From positions 1 through 22,020 of the forward strand of contig CALGZY010000100.1 in assembly GCA_937934355.1 (NCBI GenBank): a stretch of 22,020 bases of DNA. The letters run 5' to 3'. Positions 16,544-22,020 of this stretch are shown piece after piece. The translations under genes were made by a program, and so were the position numbers. This DNA is from an uncultured Collinsella sp. (GTDB lineage: Bacteria > Actinomycetota > Coriobacteriia > Coriobacteriales > Coriobacteriaceae). Within the stretch, counting starts at the first letter, position 1. Every line of letters starts with the position of its first letter. The notes under the pieces are model-generated. The model ran no database searches. It saw nothing but the letters and a program-made list of their open reading frames with translations, and had not been told where the DNA came from.

Positions 16544-16570
16544 ATGGACACGCCCGGAACCGTGTATACG
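16544..16570 (+). promoter_or_regulatory. Promoter-like shared element, copy 2 (upstream of rplB)
   Basis: This is the second copy of the element found before rplC (23 of 26 positions, 16544-16569). It starts ATGGACACGCCCG and ends CCGTGTATAC. Here ACACG/CGTGT forms a fully Watson-Crick 5-bp stem with an 8-nt loop, where copy 1 has one G-U pair. It lies 80 bp before the rplB start and just after the gap hairpin. Confidence 0.5.
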
Positions 16571-16649
16571 TCCGGTGTCATCGCACCCGAGGCAGAACCT
16601 CGAATCCCTGTCTGCGATGGCTAACGGATTCCTATTGAAAGGGATTGTA

Positions 16650-17480
16650 ATGGCTGTAAAGCACCTTAAGCCGACCTCCGCTGGTAGGCGTTGGCAGACG
16701 ATCTCCGACTTCTCCGAGATCACCTGCACCAAGCCCGAGAAGTCTCTTCTCGAGCCCCTGCCCAAGAAGGCCGGTCGTAACAACAACGGCCGCATCACCA
16801 CCCGCCACCAGGGCGGCGGCGTGAAGCGTCGTTACCGCGTGATCGACTTCAAGCGCAACAAGGACGGCGTGCCCGCCAAGGTTGCCACGATCGAGTACGA
16901 TCCGAACCGTTCCGCTCGCATCGCTCTGCTGCACTATGCTGACGGTGAGAAGCGCTACATCCTGGCCCCCAAGGGTCTCGAGGTCGGTCAGACCATCATG
17001 TCCGGTTCTGACGCCGACATCAAGCCGGGCAACGCTCTGCCCCTCGCCGACATCCCCGTCGGTACGCTCATCCACGCCGTCGAGTTCCAGCCGGGCAAGG
17101 GCGCTGCTATCGCCCGTTCCGCCGGTAACTCCTGCCAGCTGATGGGTAAGGAGGGCAAGTACGCTATCGTACGTATGCCTTCCTCCGAGATGCGCCGCAT
17201 CCTCGTTACCTGCCGCGCCACCGTCGGTGAGGTCGGCAACGCCGATCACTCCAACATCGTCATCGGCAAGGCCGGCCGTAAGCGTCACATGAACGTGCGC
17301 CCGACCGTCCGCGGTACCGTCATGAACCCTGTCGACCACCCGCACGGCGGTGGCGAGGGCAAGAACCACACCTCTGGTCGTCCCTCTGTTACCCCCTGGG
17401 GTAAGCCGACGAAGGGCCTTCGTACGCGCAAGAAGAAGAAGGTCTCGAACCAGCACATCATTCGTCGCCGTAAGAAGTAA
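16650..17480 (+). CDS. rplB: 50S ribosomal protein L2
   Basis: L2 is required for subunit joining and peptidyl-transferase activity. The 276-residue product has [16 protein letters not shown], the RNA-binding core and the C-terminal [12 protein letters not shown] with the conserved His, then RTRKKKK. An upstream open frame begins at 16575, but ATG 16650 has AAAGGGA 5 nt before it and gives the standard [14 protein letters not shown] start. The start follows an unusually long, structured gap after rplW. rpsS follows 32 bp later. Confidence 0.97.
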   Translation: MAVKHLKPTSAGRRWQTISDFSEITCTKPEKSLLEPLPKKAGRNNNGRITTRHQGGGVKRRYRVIDFKRNKDGVPAKVATIEYDPNRSARIALLHYADGEKRYILAPKGLEVGQTIMSGSDADIKPGNALPLADIPVGTLIHAVEFQPGKGAAIARSAGNSCQLMGKEGKYAIVRMPSSEMRRILVTCRATVGEVGNADHSNIVIGKAGRKRHMNVRPTVRGTVMNPVDHPHGGGEGKNHTSGRPSVTPWGKPTKGLRTRKKKKVSNQHIIRRRKK

Positions 17481-17512
17481 TTTCGGATACCGAGTTTTAG
17501 GAGAAAGCACTT

Positions 17513-17773
17513 ATGAGCAGAAGTCTCAAAAAGGGCCCGTTCGTGGAGACTCGCCTTCTCTCGCGTATCACCGCGATGAACGAGGCTGGCAAGAAGGACG
17601 TCGTGAAGACCTGGTCCCGCGCGTCCACCATCTTCCCCGAGATGGTTGGTCACACCATCGCCGTCCACGACGGCCGCAAGCATGTGCCCGTGTATGTTAC
17701 CGAGTCCATGGTTGGTCACAAGCTCGGCGAGTTCGCGCCGACTCGTACGTTCCGTGGCCACAAGGCCAAATAG
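17513..17773 (+). CDS. rpsS: 30S ribosomal protein S19
   Basis: S19 lies in the head of the small subunit and contacts the A-site tRNA region. The 86-residue product has RSLKKGPFV at the N-terminus, [20 protein letters not shown], and [16 protein letters not shown], all diagnostic. TAGGAGAAAG precedes the ATG. Order rplB-rpsS-rplV is canonical. Confidence 0.97.
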   Translation: MSRSLKKGPFVETRLLSRITAMNEAGKKDVVKTWSRASTIFPEMVGHTIAVHDGRKHVPVYVTESMVGHKLGEFAPTRTFRGHKAK

Positions 17774-17787
17774 GGGGTTAACCGTAA

Positions 17788-18159
17788 ATGGCAACTAAGT
17801 CTATTGAAACTGAGGCCACCGAGGTTCGCGCCGTCGCTAAGTACGTGCGTGTTTCCCCCAGCAAGGCCCGCCTGGTGGTCGATCTGATCCGCCGCAAGCC
17901 TGTCGCTCAGGCCTTCGACATCCTCCACTTCTGCGACCGCGCCGTCGCCGTGGATGTCGAGAAGGTTCTCCGTTCCGCCGTTGCGAACGCCGAGAACAAC
18001 AACGGTCTGCGTGCCGACAACCTGGTTGTCGCCGCTGCCTATGTTGACGAGGGTCCGACGCTTAAGCGCATCCGTCCCCGCGCCAAGGGTTCCGCTTCTC
18101 GCATTCTGAAGCGTACTTCCCACATCACCGTCGTCGTTGCTCCTCGAAAGGAGGCGTAA
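17788..18159 (+). CDS. rplV: 50S ribosomal protein L22
   Basis: L22 binds 23S rRNA and its long hairpin lines the exit tunnel. The 123-residue product shows [17 protein letters not shown], the helix [11 protein letters not shown], and the tunnel hairpin [20 protein letters not shown]. The product has a short acidic N-terminal leader (about 10 residues) before the conserved part. Its 3' end holds the GGAGG that serves rpsC. Confidence 0.96.
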   Translation: MATKSIETEATEVRAVAKYVRVSPSKARLVVDLIRRKPVAQAFDILHFCDRAVAVDVEKVLRSAVANAENNNGLRADNLVVAAAYVDEGPTLKRIRPRAKGSASRILKRTSHITVVVAPRKEA

Positions 18160-18165
18160 AGCTGT

Positions 18166-18876
18166 ATGGGTCAGAAAGTCTACCCCACCGGCTTCCGTCT
18201 TGGCATCACCGAGAACTGGCGCTCGCGCTGGTTCGCAGAGAAGGATTACGCTAAGACCCTCGGTAACGATCTCGAGATCCGCAAGTACCTCGAGAAGCGT
18301 CTTTCCCGCGCAGCTGTCTCCCGCGTCGAGATCGAGCGCGCTGGCGACAAGGTGAAGGTCATCATCCTCACTGCTCGCCCCGGCGTTGTCATCGGTAAGA
18401 AGGGTGCCGAGATCGATACCCTCCGCACCGAGCTCGAGAAGGTCGCTGGCGTCTCCAAGGGCCAGCTCTCCGTCGACGTTGTCGAGATCAAGCGCCCCGA
18501 GCTCGACGCCAACCTCGTTGCTCAGTCTATCGCCGAGCAGCTCGAGGGCCGCGTTGCCTTCCGTCGCGCTATGCGCAAGGCTGTCCAGTCCGCCCGCAAG
18601 GCCGGCGCTAAGGGCATCCGTATCCAGTGCTCCGGTCGTCTCGGCGGTGCCGAGATGGGCCGTCGTGAGTGGTACCGTGAGGGTCGCGTGCCTCTGCACA
18701 CCCTCCGTGCCAAGATCGACTACGGCACGGCTGTCGCCAGCACCACCATGGGCGCTTGCGGCGTGAAGGTCTGGATCTACCTGGGCGAGAAGCTCCCGGG
18801 CCAGCCTGTTCCCAACCCTGCACTCGAGGGCTCTTCCCGTCCTCGTCGTCGTAACTCCGAGAGGAGGGGTCAGTAG
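18166..18876 (+). CDS. rpsC: 30S ribosomal protein S3
   Basis: S3 forms part of the mRNA entry channel. The 236-residue product starts [13 protein letters not shown], has the KH domain with [14 protein letters not shown] (GKKG at 77-80), and the C-terminal domain with [21 protein letters not shown] shortened here to its key residues GRLGGAEM and REGRVPL. GGAGG is 11 nt upstream of the ATG, inside rplV. The stop codon overlaps the GTG start of rplP by one base. Confidence 0.97.
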   Translation: MGQKVYPTGFRLGITENWRSRWFAEKDYAKTLGNDLEIRKYLEKRLSRAAVSRVEIERAGDKVKVIILTARPGVVIGKKGAEIDTLRTELEKVAGVSKGQLSVDVVEIKRPELDANLVAQSIAEQLEGRVAFRRAMRKAVQSARKAGAKGIRIQCSGRLGGAEMGRREWYREGRVPLHTLRAKIDYGTAVASTTMGACGVKVWIYLGEKLPGQPVPNPALEGSSRPRRRNSERRGQ

Positions 18877-19379
18877 TGCTTGCCCCTAAGCGTATTCTTC
18901 ACCGCAAGGTGCAGCGTGGTTCCATGAAGGGCCAGGCCAAGGGTAATACCGAGCTGCATTTCGGTGAGTTTGGTATCCAGGCTCTCGAGGCCCATTGGAT
19001 CACCAACCGTCAGATCGAGGCCGCTCGTATTGCCATGACCCGCTACATGAAGCGTGGCGGTCGTGTCTACATCACGATCTTCCCCGATAAGCCCATCACC
19101 AAGAAGCCCGCCGAGACTCGCATGGGTTCTGGTAAGGGCAACCCCGAGGAGTGGGTGGCCGTCGTCAAGCCCGGCCGCATCATGTTCGAGGTCAAGGGTG
19201 TTCCCGAGGAGGTCGCTCGCGAGGCTCTGCGTCTTGCGCAGCACAAGCTCCCCATCAAGACCAAGATTGTTGCTGCCAAGAACGCTGAGCAGCGCATCGA
19301 GAAGGAGATGGCTGAGGAGGCCGCTCTCGAGGCCAAGTGGGCTGCTGAGGACGCCGCCGCCGCCAAGGAGGAGAACTAA
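18876..19379 (+). CDS. rplP: 50S ribosomal protein L16 with C-terminal extension
   Basis: L16 helps organise the A-site region of the large subunit. The start is GTG 18876, overlapping the rpsC stop by one base, with GAGGAGGGG upstream. Residues 1-134 are normal: [15 protein letters not shown], the arginine-containing [15 protein letters not shown], and [12 protein letters not shown]. The family usually ends close to this point (about 137-145 residues), but here a further ~33 residues (135-167), rich in Ala, Glu and Lys, predict a charged helix. The stop overlaps the rpmC start (TAATG). Confidence 0.96.
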   Translation: MLAPKRILHRKVQRGSMKGQAKGNTELHFGEFGIQALEAHWITNRQIEAARIAMTRYMKRGGRVYITIFPDKPITKKPAETRMGSGKGNPEEWVAVVKPGRIMFEVKGVPEEVAREALRLAQHKLPIKTKIVAAKNAEQRIEKEMAEEAALEAKWAAEDAAAAKEEN

Positions 19380-19594
19380 TGAAGCCCGCAGAGATTCGTG
19401 AGCTCTCGGACGCTCAGCTCGTTGAGAAGCTGAAGGAAATGCGCGCCGAGCTCTTTAACCTTCGTTTCCAGATGGCCACCAGCCAGCTGGACAACACCGC
19501 TCGCGTCAACACCGTGAAGAAGGACATCGCTCGCGTCCTCACGGAGCAGCGCGCCCGCGAGATCGCAGCGGAGAAGTCCGCTGTCGCCGAGTAG
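19379..19594 (+). CDS. rpmC: 50S ribosomal protein L29
   Basis: L29 is a small helical protein next to L23 at the tunnel exit. The 71-residue product has ELSDAQLVEKLKEMRAELFN and LRFQMATSQLDNTARV, then KKDIARVLTEQRAR, all typical. It overlaps rplP by one base. The last ~10 residues (AAEKSAVAE) are a short polar tail. Confidence 0.96.
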   Translation: MKPAEIRELSDAQLVEKLKEMRAELFNLRFQMATSQLDNTARVNTVKKDIARVLTEQRAREIAAEKSAVAE

Positions 19595-19610
19595 GACCTA
19601 AGGAGAGAAC

Positions 19611-19871
19611 ATGACTGATTCGCGTAACTCGCGTAAGGTCCGTACGGGTGTCGTTACCTCCGTCTCCGGTGCCAAGACCATCGTTGTCACCATCACCGAG
19701 CGCAAGCGTCACCCCAAGTACGGCAAGATGATGACCAGCTCCAAGAAGCTGCACGCTCACGACGAGGAGTGCACGGCTGGCGTGGGCGACACCGTCCGCG
19801 TTATGGAGACCCGTCCTATGTCCAAGATGAAGCGTTGGCGCCTCATCGAGGTCGTCGAGCGCGCTAAATAA
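19611..19871 (+). CDS. rpsQ: 30S ribosomal protein S17
   Basis: S17 is a primary 16S rRNA binder with an OB fold. The 86-residue product shows RTGVVTSVSGAKTIVV, the RHPKYGKMM loop and GDTVRVMETRPMSKMKRWRL, as expected. AAGGAGAGAAC precedes the ATG. It is the last gene of the S10-type block; a 118-bp structured gap separates it from rplN. Confidence 0.97.
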   Translation: MTDSRNSRKVRTGVVTSVSGAKTIVVTITERKRHPKYGKMMTSSKKLHAHDEECTAGVGDTVRVMETRPMSKMKRWRLIEVVERAK

Positions 19872-19898
19872 GCAGTCGCTCTTACGACTTGTACGTTT

Positions 19899-19964
19899 CC
19901 GAAGATGTGCGTATGCCTGGCTTGCATACCACGGGCCGTATAAAGGCTGCGCACCTCTCTTCGG
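19899..19964 (+). ncRNA. Candidate structured mRNA leader upstream of rplN
   Basis: The outer stem CCGAAGA/TCTTCGG (19899-19905 with 19958-19964) encloses GTGC/GCAC (19907-19910 with 19951-19954), the hairpin GTATGC/GCATAC (19911-19916 with 19924-19929) and a small GCC/GGC hairpin (19935-19947 region). Together they form a three-way junction ending 10 nt before the rplN Shine-Dalgarno GGAGG (19975-19979). A role as a ribosomal-protein binding leader is inference. Confidence 0.5.
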
Positions 19965-19989
19965 TTCTTAGTTCGGAGGAACATCTACC

Positions 19990-20358
19990 ATGATTCAGAT
20001 GCAAACCATGCTGAACGTCGCCGACAACTCCGGCGCTCGCAAGATTCGCTGCATCAAGGTGCTTGGCGGTTCCAAGCGTCGTTATGCAGGCATCGGCGAT
20101 GTGTTCATCGGTGCTGTCCAGGAGGCTACCCCTGGCGCCAACGTCAAGAAGAAGGACGTTGTCCGTTGCGTCGTCGTTCGCACCGTTAAGGAGATCCGCC
20201 GCAAGGATGGCTCCTACATTCGCTTTGATGAGAACGCCTGTGTTGTCATCAACAACGATGGTTCGCCCGTCGGCACCCGTATCTTCGGGCCCGTCGCTCG
20301 CGAGCTTCGTGACAAGAAGTACATGAAGATCGTCTCGCTCGCTCCCGAGACCCTGTAG
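19990..20358 (+). CDS. rplN: 50S ribosomal protein L14
   Basis: L14 lies at the subunit interface. The 122-residue product has the family's usual length and motifs: [21 protein letters not shown], here seen from MIQMQTM onward, then [20 protein letters not shown] and [13 protein letters not shown]. It is classically the first gene of the spc operon, which suits the structured gap before it. rplX follows after 13 bp. Confidence 0.97.
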   Translation: MIQMQTMLNVADNSGARKIRCIKVLGGSKRRYAGIGDVFIGAVQEATPGANVKKKDVVRCVVVRTVKEIRRKDGSYIRFDENACVVINNDGSPVGTRIFGPVARELRDKKYMKIVSLAPETL

Positions 20359-20371
20359 TTAGGGGAGATAT

Positions 20372-20677
20372 ATGTATATCAAGAAGGGCGATAAGGTCCA
20401 GGTTCTCTCTGGTAAGGATCGCGGCAAGCAGGGCGTTATCCTGCGTGCTCTCCCCGCCGAGAACAAGGTCGTTGTCGAGGGCGTTTCGGTCGTCAAGAAG
20501 GCCGTCAAGCCCAACGCTGCCAACCAGCAGGGCGGCATCGTTTCGCAGGAGGCTCCCATCGACGCCTCCAACGTCAATCTCGTCTGCCCCGAGTGCGGTA
20601 AGGTTACCCGCGTCGGTCACGAGAAGGACGGCAAGAACAAGCTGCGCGTCTGCAAGAAGTGCGGCCACAAGTTCTAA
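20372..20677 (+). CDS. rplX: 50S ribosomal protein L24
   Basis: L24 is an assembly initiator with an N-terminal KOW motif. The 101-residue product has [20 protein letters not shown] at the start and the zinc-ribbon-like [11 protein letters not shown] and CKKCGHKF at the end (four cysteines, CxxC twice). AGGGGAG is 4 nt before the ATG. In the canonical order rplE follows; here an intrinsic terminator and an unrelated gene follow instead. Confidence 0.97.
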   Translation: MYIKKGDKVQVLSGKDRGKQGVILRALPAENKVVVEGVSVVKKAVKPNAANQQGGIVSQEAPIDASNVNLVCPECGKVTRVGHEKDGKNKLRVCKKCGHKF

Positions 20678-20703
20678 GCTGCCCGCAACATCAAGTTGCT
20701 AGC

Positions 20704-20737
20704 AAAGGCCCGGATGCCACGGCACCCGGGCCTTTTT
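20704..20737 (+). terminator. Intrinsic terminator after rplX
   Basis: AAAGGCCCGG and CCGGGCCTTT flank an inner TGCC/GGCA helix with one A-C mismatch, followed by TTTTT. It ends the ribosomal-protein transcript after L24. Confidence 0.93.
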
Positions 20738-20751
20738 CTATCCCTACTCAT

Positions 20752-20920
20752 TGGGGACAGACTTAAATGACTAGTCGTTGAGGATGTTCTTAAACGGCTA
20801 GTTGATGAGGACAGTCTTGCCACGAAAGCGTCGCACGGGGAACGCCCCCAGGTTCCAGCAGCTTGGGACGTCCCTATGTGCCGGCAGTTTGGGACGGTCC
20901 TTTGATGTCTGATGTCCCCA
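20752..20920. repeat. REP/MITE-like composite repeat bounded by GGGGACA/TGTCCCC
   Basis: GGGGACA near 20754 and TGTCCCC near 20914 are inverted ends. Inside are two 27-bp units starting CTTAAATGACTAGTCGTTGA (20762) and CTTAAACGGCTAGTTGATGA (20789), and two 26-bp-period units starting CAGCTTGGGAC (20859) and CAGTTTGGGAC (20885). Such GGGAC-rich composites look like dispersed intergenic elements; no transposase gene is present. Confidence 0.55.
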
Positions 20921-20999
20921 GAGGGTGGAGTAATACGGCCTACTCTGTCTTTTATGGCTATGGTGTTCCGCCCTTTTATGTTTCATGAGGATCGTCGCA

Positions 21000-21047
21000 T
21001 GCGCATTTGCGCGCATAGCCTTGCGCGATAATGCGCATAACCGCGCA
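21000..21047. promoter_or_regulatory. Cluster of GCGCA/TGCGC motifs upstream of the oxidoreductase gene
   Basis: Within 48 bp, GCGCA occurs at 21001, 21011, 21033 and 21043, and TGCGC at 21000, 21008, 21022 and 21032. The spacing of roughly 10-11 bp (about one helical turn) recurs. This could be a multi-site operator for the downstream gene; no regulator is visible. Confidence 0.35.
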
Positions 21048-21179
21048 AACATCTGCCAACTATGGCTAAATAATGACCGATAAGCAAATAAGCACGCAAA
21101 CACGAGCAGATACGCGCGCAATTGTGCGAGTATAGGGTTGTTAGAAATGAAGGACTTCCGATAACTCAGGAGGCACATC

Positions 21180-22020
21180 ATGGCAGATTCCAAACAGGCT
21201 CCGCTCGACGCCGAAGCAGCCGCTAAGGCGGCGTTCGCTTCGGTCCAGGACAGGCCATTCCCCGATGATATCTTTACGGCCCCCGAGCTCCGCTGGGCTG
21301 TGATCGGTTGCGGTGTTATCGCCAACCAGATGGCCCAGTCTTTCGCTCTTGCCGGCCGCAAGCTTGCGGGCGTCGCCAACCGTACGCTGTCCAAGGCTCA
21401 GGCTTTTGCTGAGCAGTATGGCATCGAGAAGGTCTATGAATCGGTCGAGGACCTCTATGCCGATCCGAACATCGACGCGATCTATATCACCACCCCGCAT
21501 AACACGCATATCACCTACCTGCGCGCCGCTCTGGCGGCTGGCAAGCACGTGCTCTGCGAGAAGGCCATTACCCTTAACTCAGCCGAGCTCGACGAGGCAC
21601 GTGCCATTGCCGACGAGCAAAACGTGGTCCTCATGGACGCCACCACGGTGCTTCATATGCCCTTGTATCAAGAGCTGCGCCGTCGCATGGGTGCCGGCGA
21701 GTTTGGTCGCATGAACCTCGCCCAGCTCAACTTTGGCAGCTACAAGGAGTACGGCGATTTGACCAATCGTTTCTACAATCGCAACCTTGCTGGCGGTGCC
21801 ATGCTCGATATTGGCGTGTATGCCCTGTCCGTCATGCGCCTCTTTATGGCAAGCCAGCCCGCCGAGGTCGTTTCGCTGGGCAACACCTGTGAGACCGGCG
21901 TCGACGTGGCGGGCGGCATCGTCTGCCGTAATGCCGAGCAGCAGCTGGGTGTTGTGAGCCTTACGCTCCACTCCAAGCAGCCCAAGCGCTCGGTCATCAG
22001 CTTTGACAAGTGCTATATCG
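21180..22020 (+). CDS. Gfo/Idh/MocA-family NAD(P)-dependent oxidoreductase (3' truncated by window)
   Basis: The frame runs open from ATG 21180 to the window end (280 codons seen, no stop). After a ~37-residue polar N-terminal extension, residues 39-50 carry the Rossmann motif AVIGCGVIA. Residues 103-110 read ITTPHNTH, and 125-130 read LCEKAI, where the family usually has EKP. GGAMLDIGVYAL (205-216) is the typical start of the C-terminal sheet domain with the conserved DxG. These enzymes oxidise or reduce sugars, inositols or related diols; the substrate is not predictable. AGGAGG lies 7 nt upstream. The gene is separated from rplX by a terminator and repeats, so it is a new transcription unit. 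Confidence 0.9.
   Translation, partial: MADSKQAPLDAEAAAKAAFASVQDRPFPDDIFTAPELRWAVIGCGVIANQMAQSFALAGRKLAGVANRTLSKAQAFAEQYGIEKVYESVEDLYADPNIDAIYITTPHNTHITYLRAALAAGKHVLCEKAITLNSAELDEARAIADEQNVVLMDATTVLHMPLYQELRRRMGAGEFGRMNLAQLNFGSYKEYGDLTNRFYNRNLAGGAMLDIGVYALSVMRLFMASQPAEVVSLGNTCETGVDVAGGIVCRNAEQQLGVVSLTLHSKQPKRSVISFDKCYI

Larger units (their letters stand above)
20741..21179. other. Repeat-rich intergenic region before the oxidoreductase gene
   Basis: No gene is supported here. From left to right there are a two-unit 27-bp degenerate repeat (20762-20815), a pair of GGGAC-containing repeats (20859-20905), a GATGTCCCC end (20912-20920) that is complementary to the TTGGGGACA at 20752-20760, a cluster of GCGCA/TGCGC motifs (21000-21047) and an A-rich stretch up to the Shine-Dalgarno AGGAGG near 21168. 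I could not place a promoter with confidence. Confidence 0.5.

Noticed and set aside
15523..16581. 352-codon minus-strand frame opposite rplD-rplW
   Set aside because: Shadow of ribosomal-protein genes; Leu/Gly/Asp/His-rich product without recognisable domains.
16632..18699. Long minus-strand frames opposite rplB and rpsS-rplV-rpsC
   Set aside because: Compositional shadows of highly expressed genes.
20752..20920. CRISPR array
   Set aside because: Repeat units are degenerate, only two of each kind, with no regular unique spacers and no cas genes.

Overview
The window reads as high-GC, actinobacterial-type DNA, most likely from the class Coriobacteriia (a gut Collinsella-like genome). This assignment is inferred from GC content, protein flavour, dispersed intergenic palindromes and the presence of FabK with an AccA/AccD-type carboxylase; no database was consulted. 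All recognised genes are on the + strand except birA.

Layout. (1) 1-1025: the 3' end of fusA (EF-G), then rpsJ (S10), then a strong intrinsic terminator. No tuf gene lies between fusA and rpsJ. (2) 1083-11213: divergently transcribed birA (biotin ligase) and a compact type II fatty-acid synthesis operon: fabH, acpP, fabK, fabD, fabG, fabF, accB, fabZ, accC and a fused accD-accA. The birA-fabH spacer carries two near-identical operator-like repeats. (3) 11254-14439: an orphan PTS EIIC-like membrane protein flanked by short dispersed repeats, a cation diffusion facilitator with a manganese-type metal site, and a histidine phosphatase. (4) 14440-14888: a non-coding stretch with a 135-bp perfect-armed palindrome, a promoter-like element and leader hairpins. 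(5) 14889-20677: ribosomal proteins L3, L4, L23, L2, S19, L22, S3, L16, L29, S17, L14, L24, with structured spacers before rplB and before rplN, closed by an intrinsic terminator. (6) 20741-22020: a repeat-rich spacer and the start of a Gfo/Idh/MocA-family oxidoreductase that runs off the window.

How it works together. AccB, AccC and AccDA make malonyl-CoA, with AccB biotinylated by BirA. FabD loads malonate on ACP, FabH starts the chain, and FabF, FabG, FabZ and FabK elongate it. Regions 1 and 5 belong to the str/S10/spc ribosomal clusters.

The most striking feature is architectural. The S10 operon is cut after its first gene by about 14 kb holding the whole fatty-acid operon plus unrelated genes, and the spc part stops after rplX. 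The fatty-acid gene order matches the one I know from streptococci and lactococci, with accD and accA fused and a biotin ligase in place of the FabT regulator.
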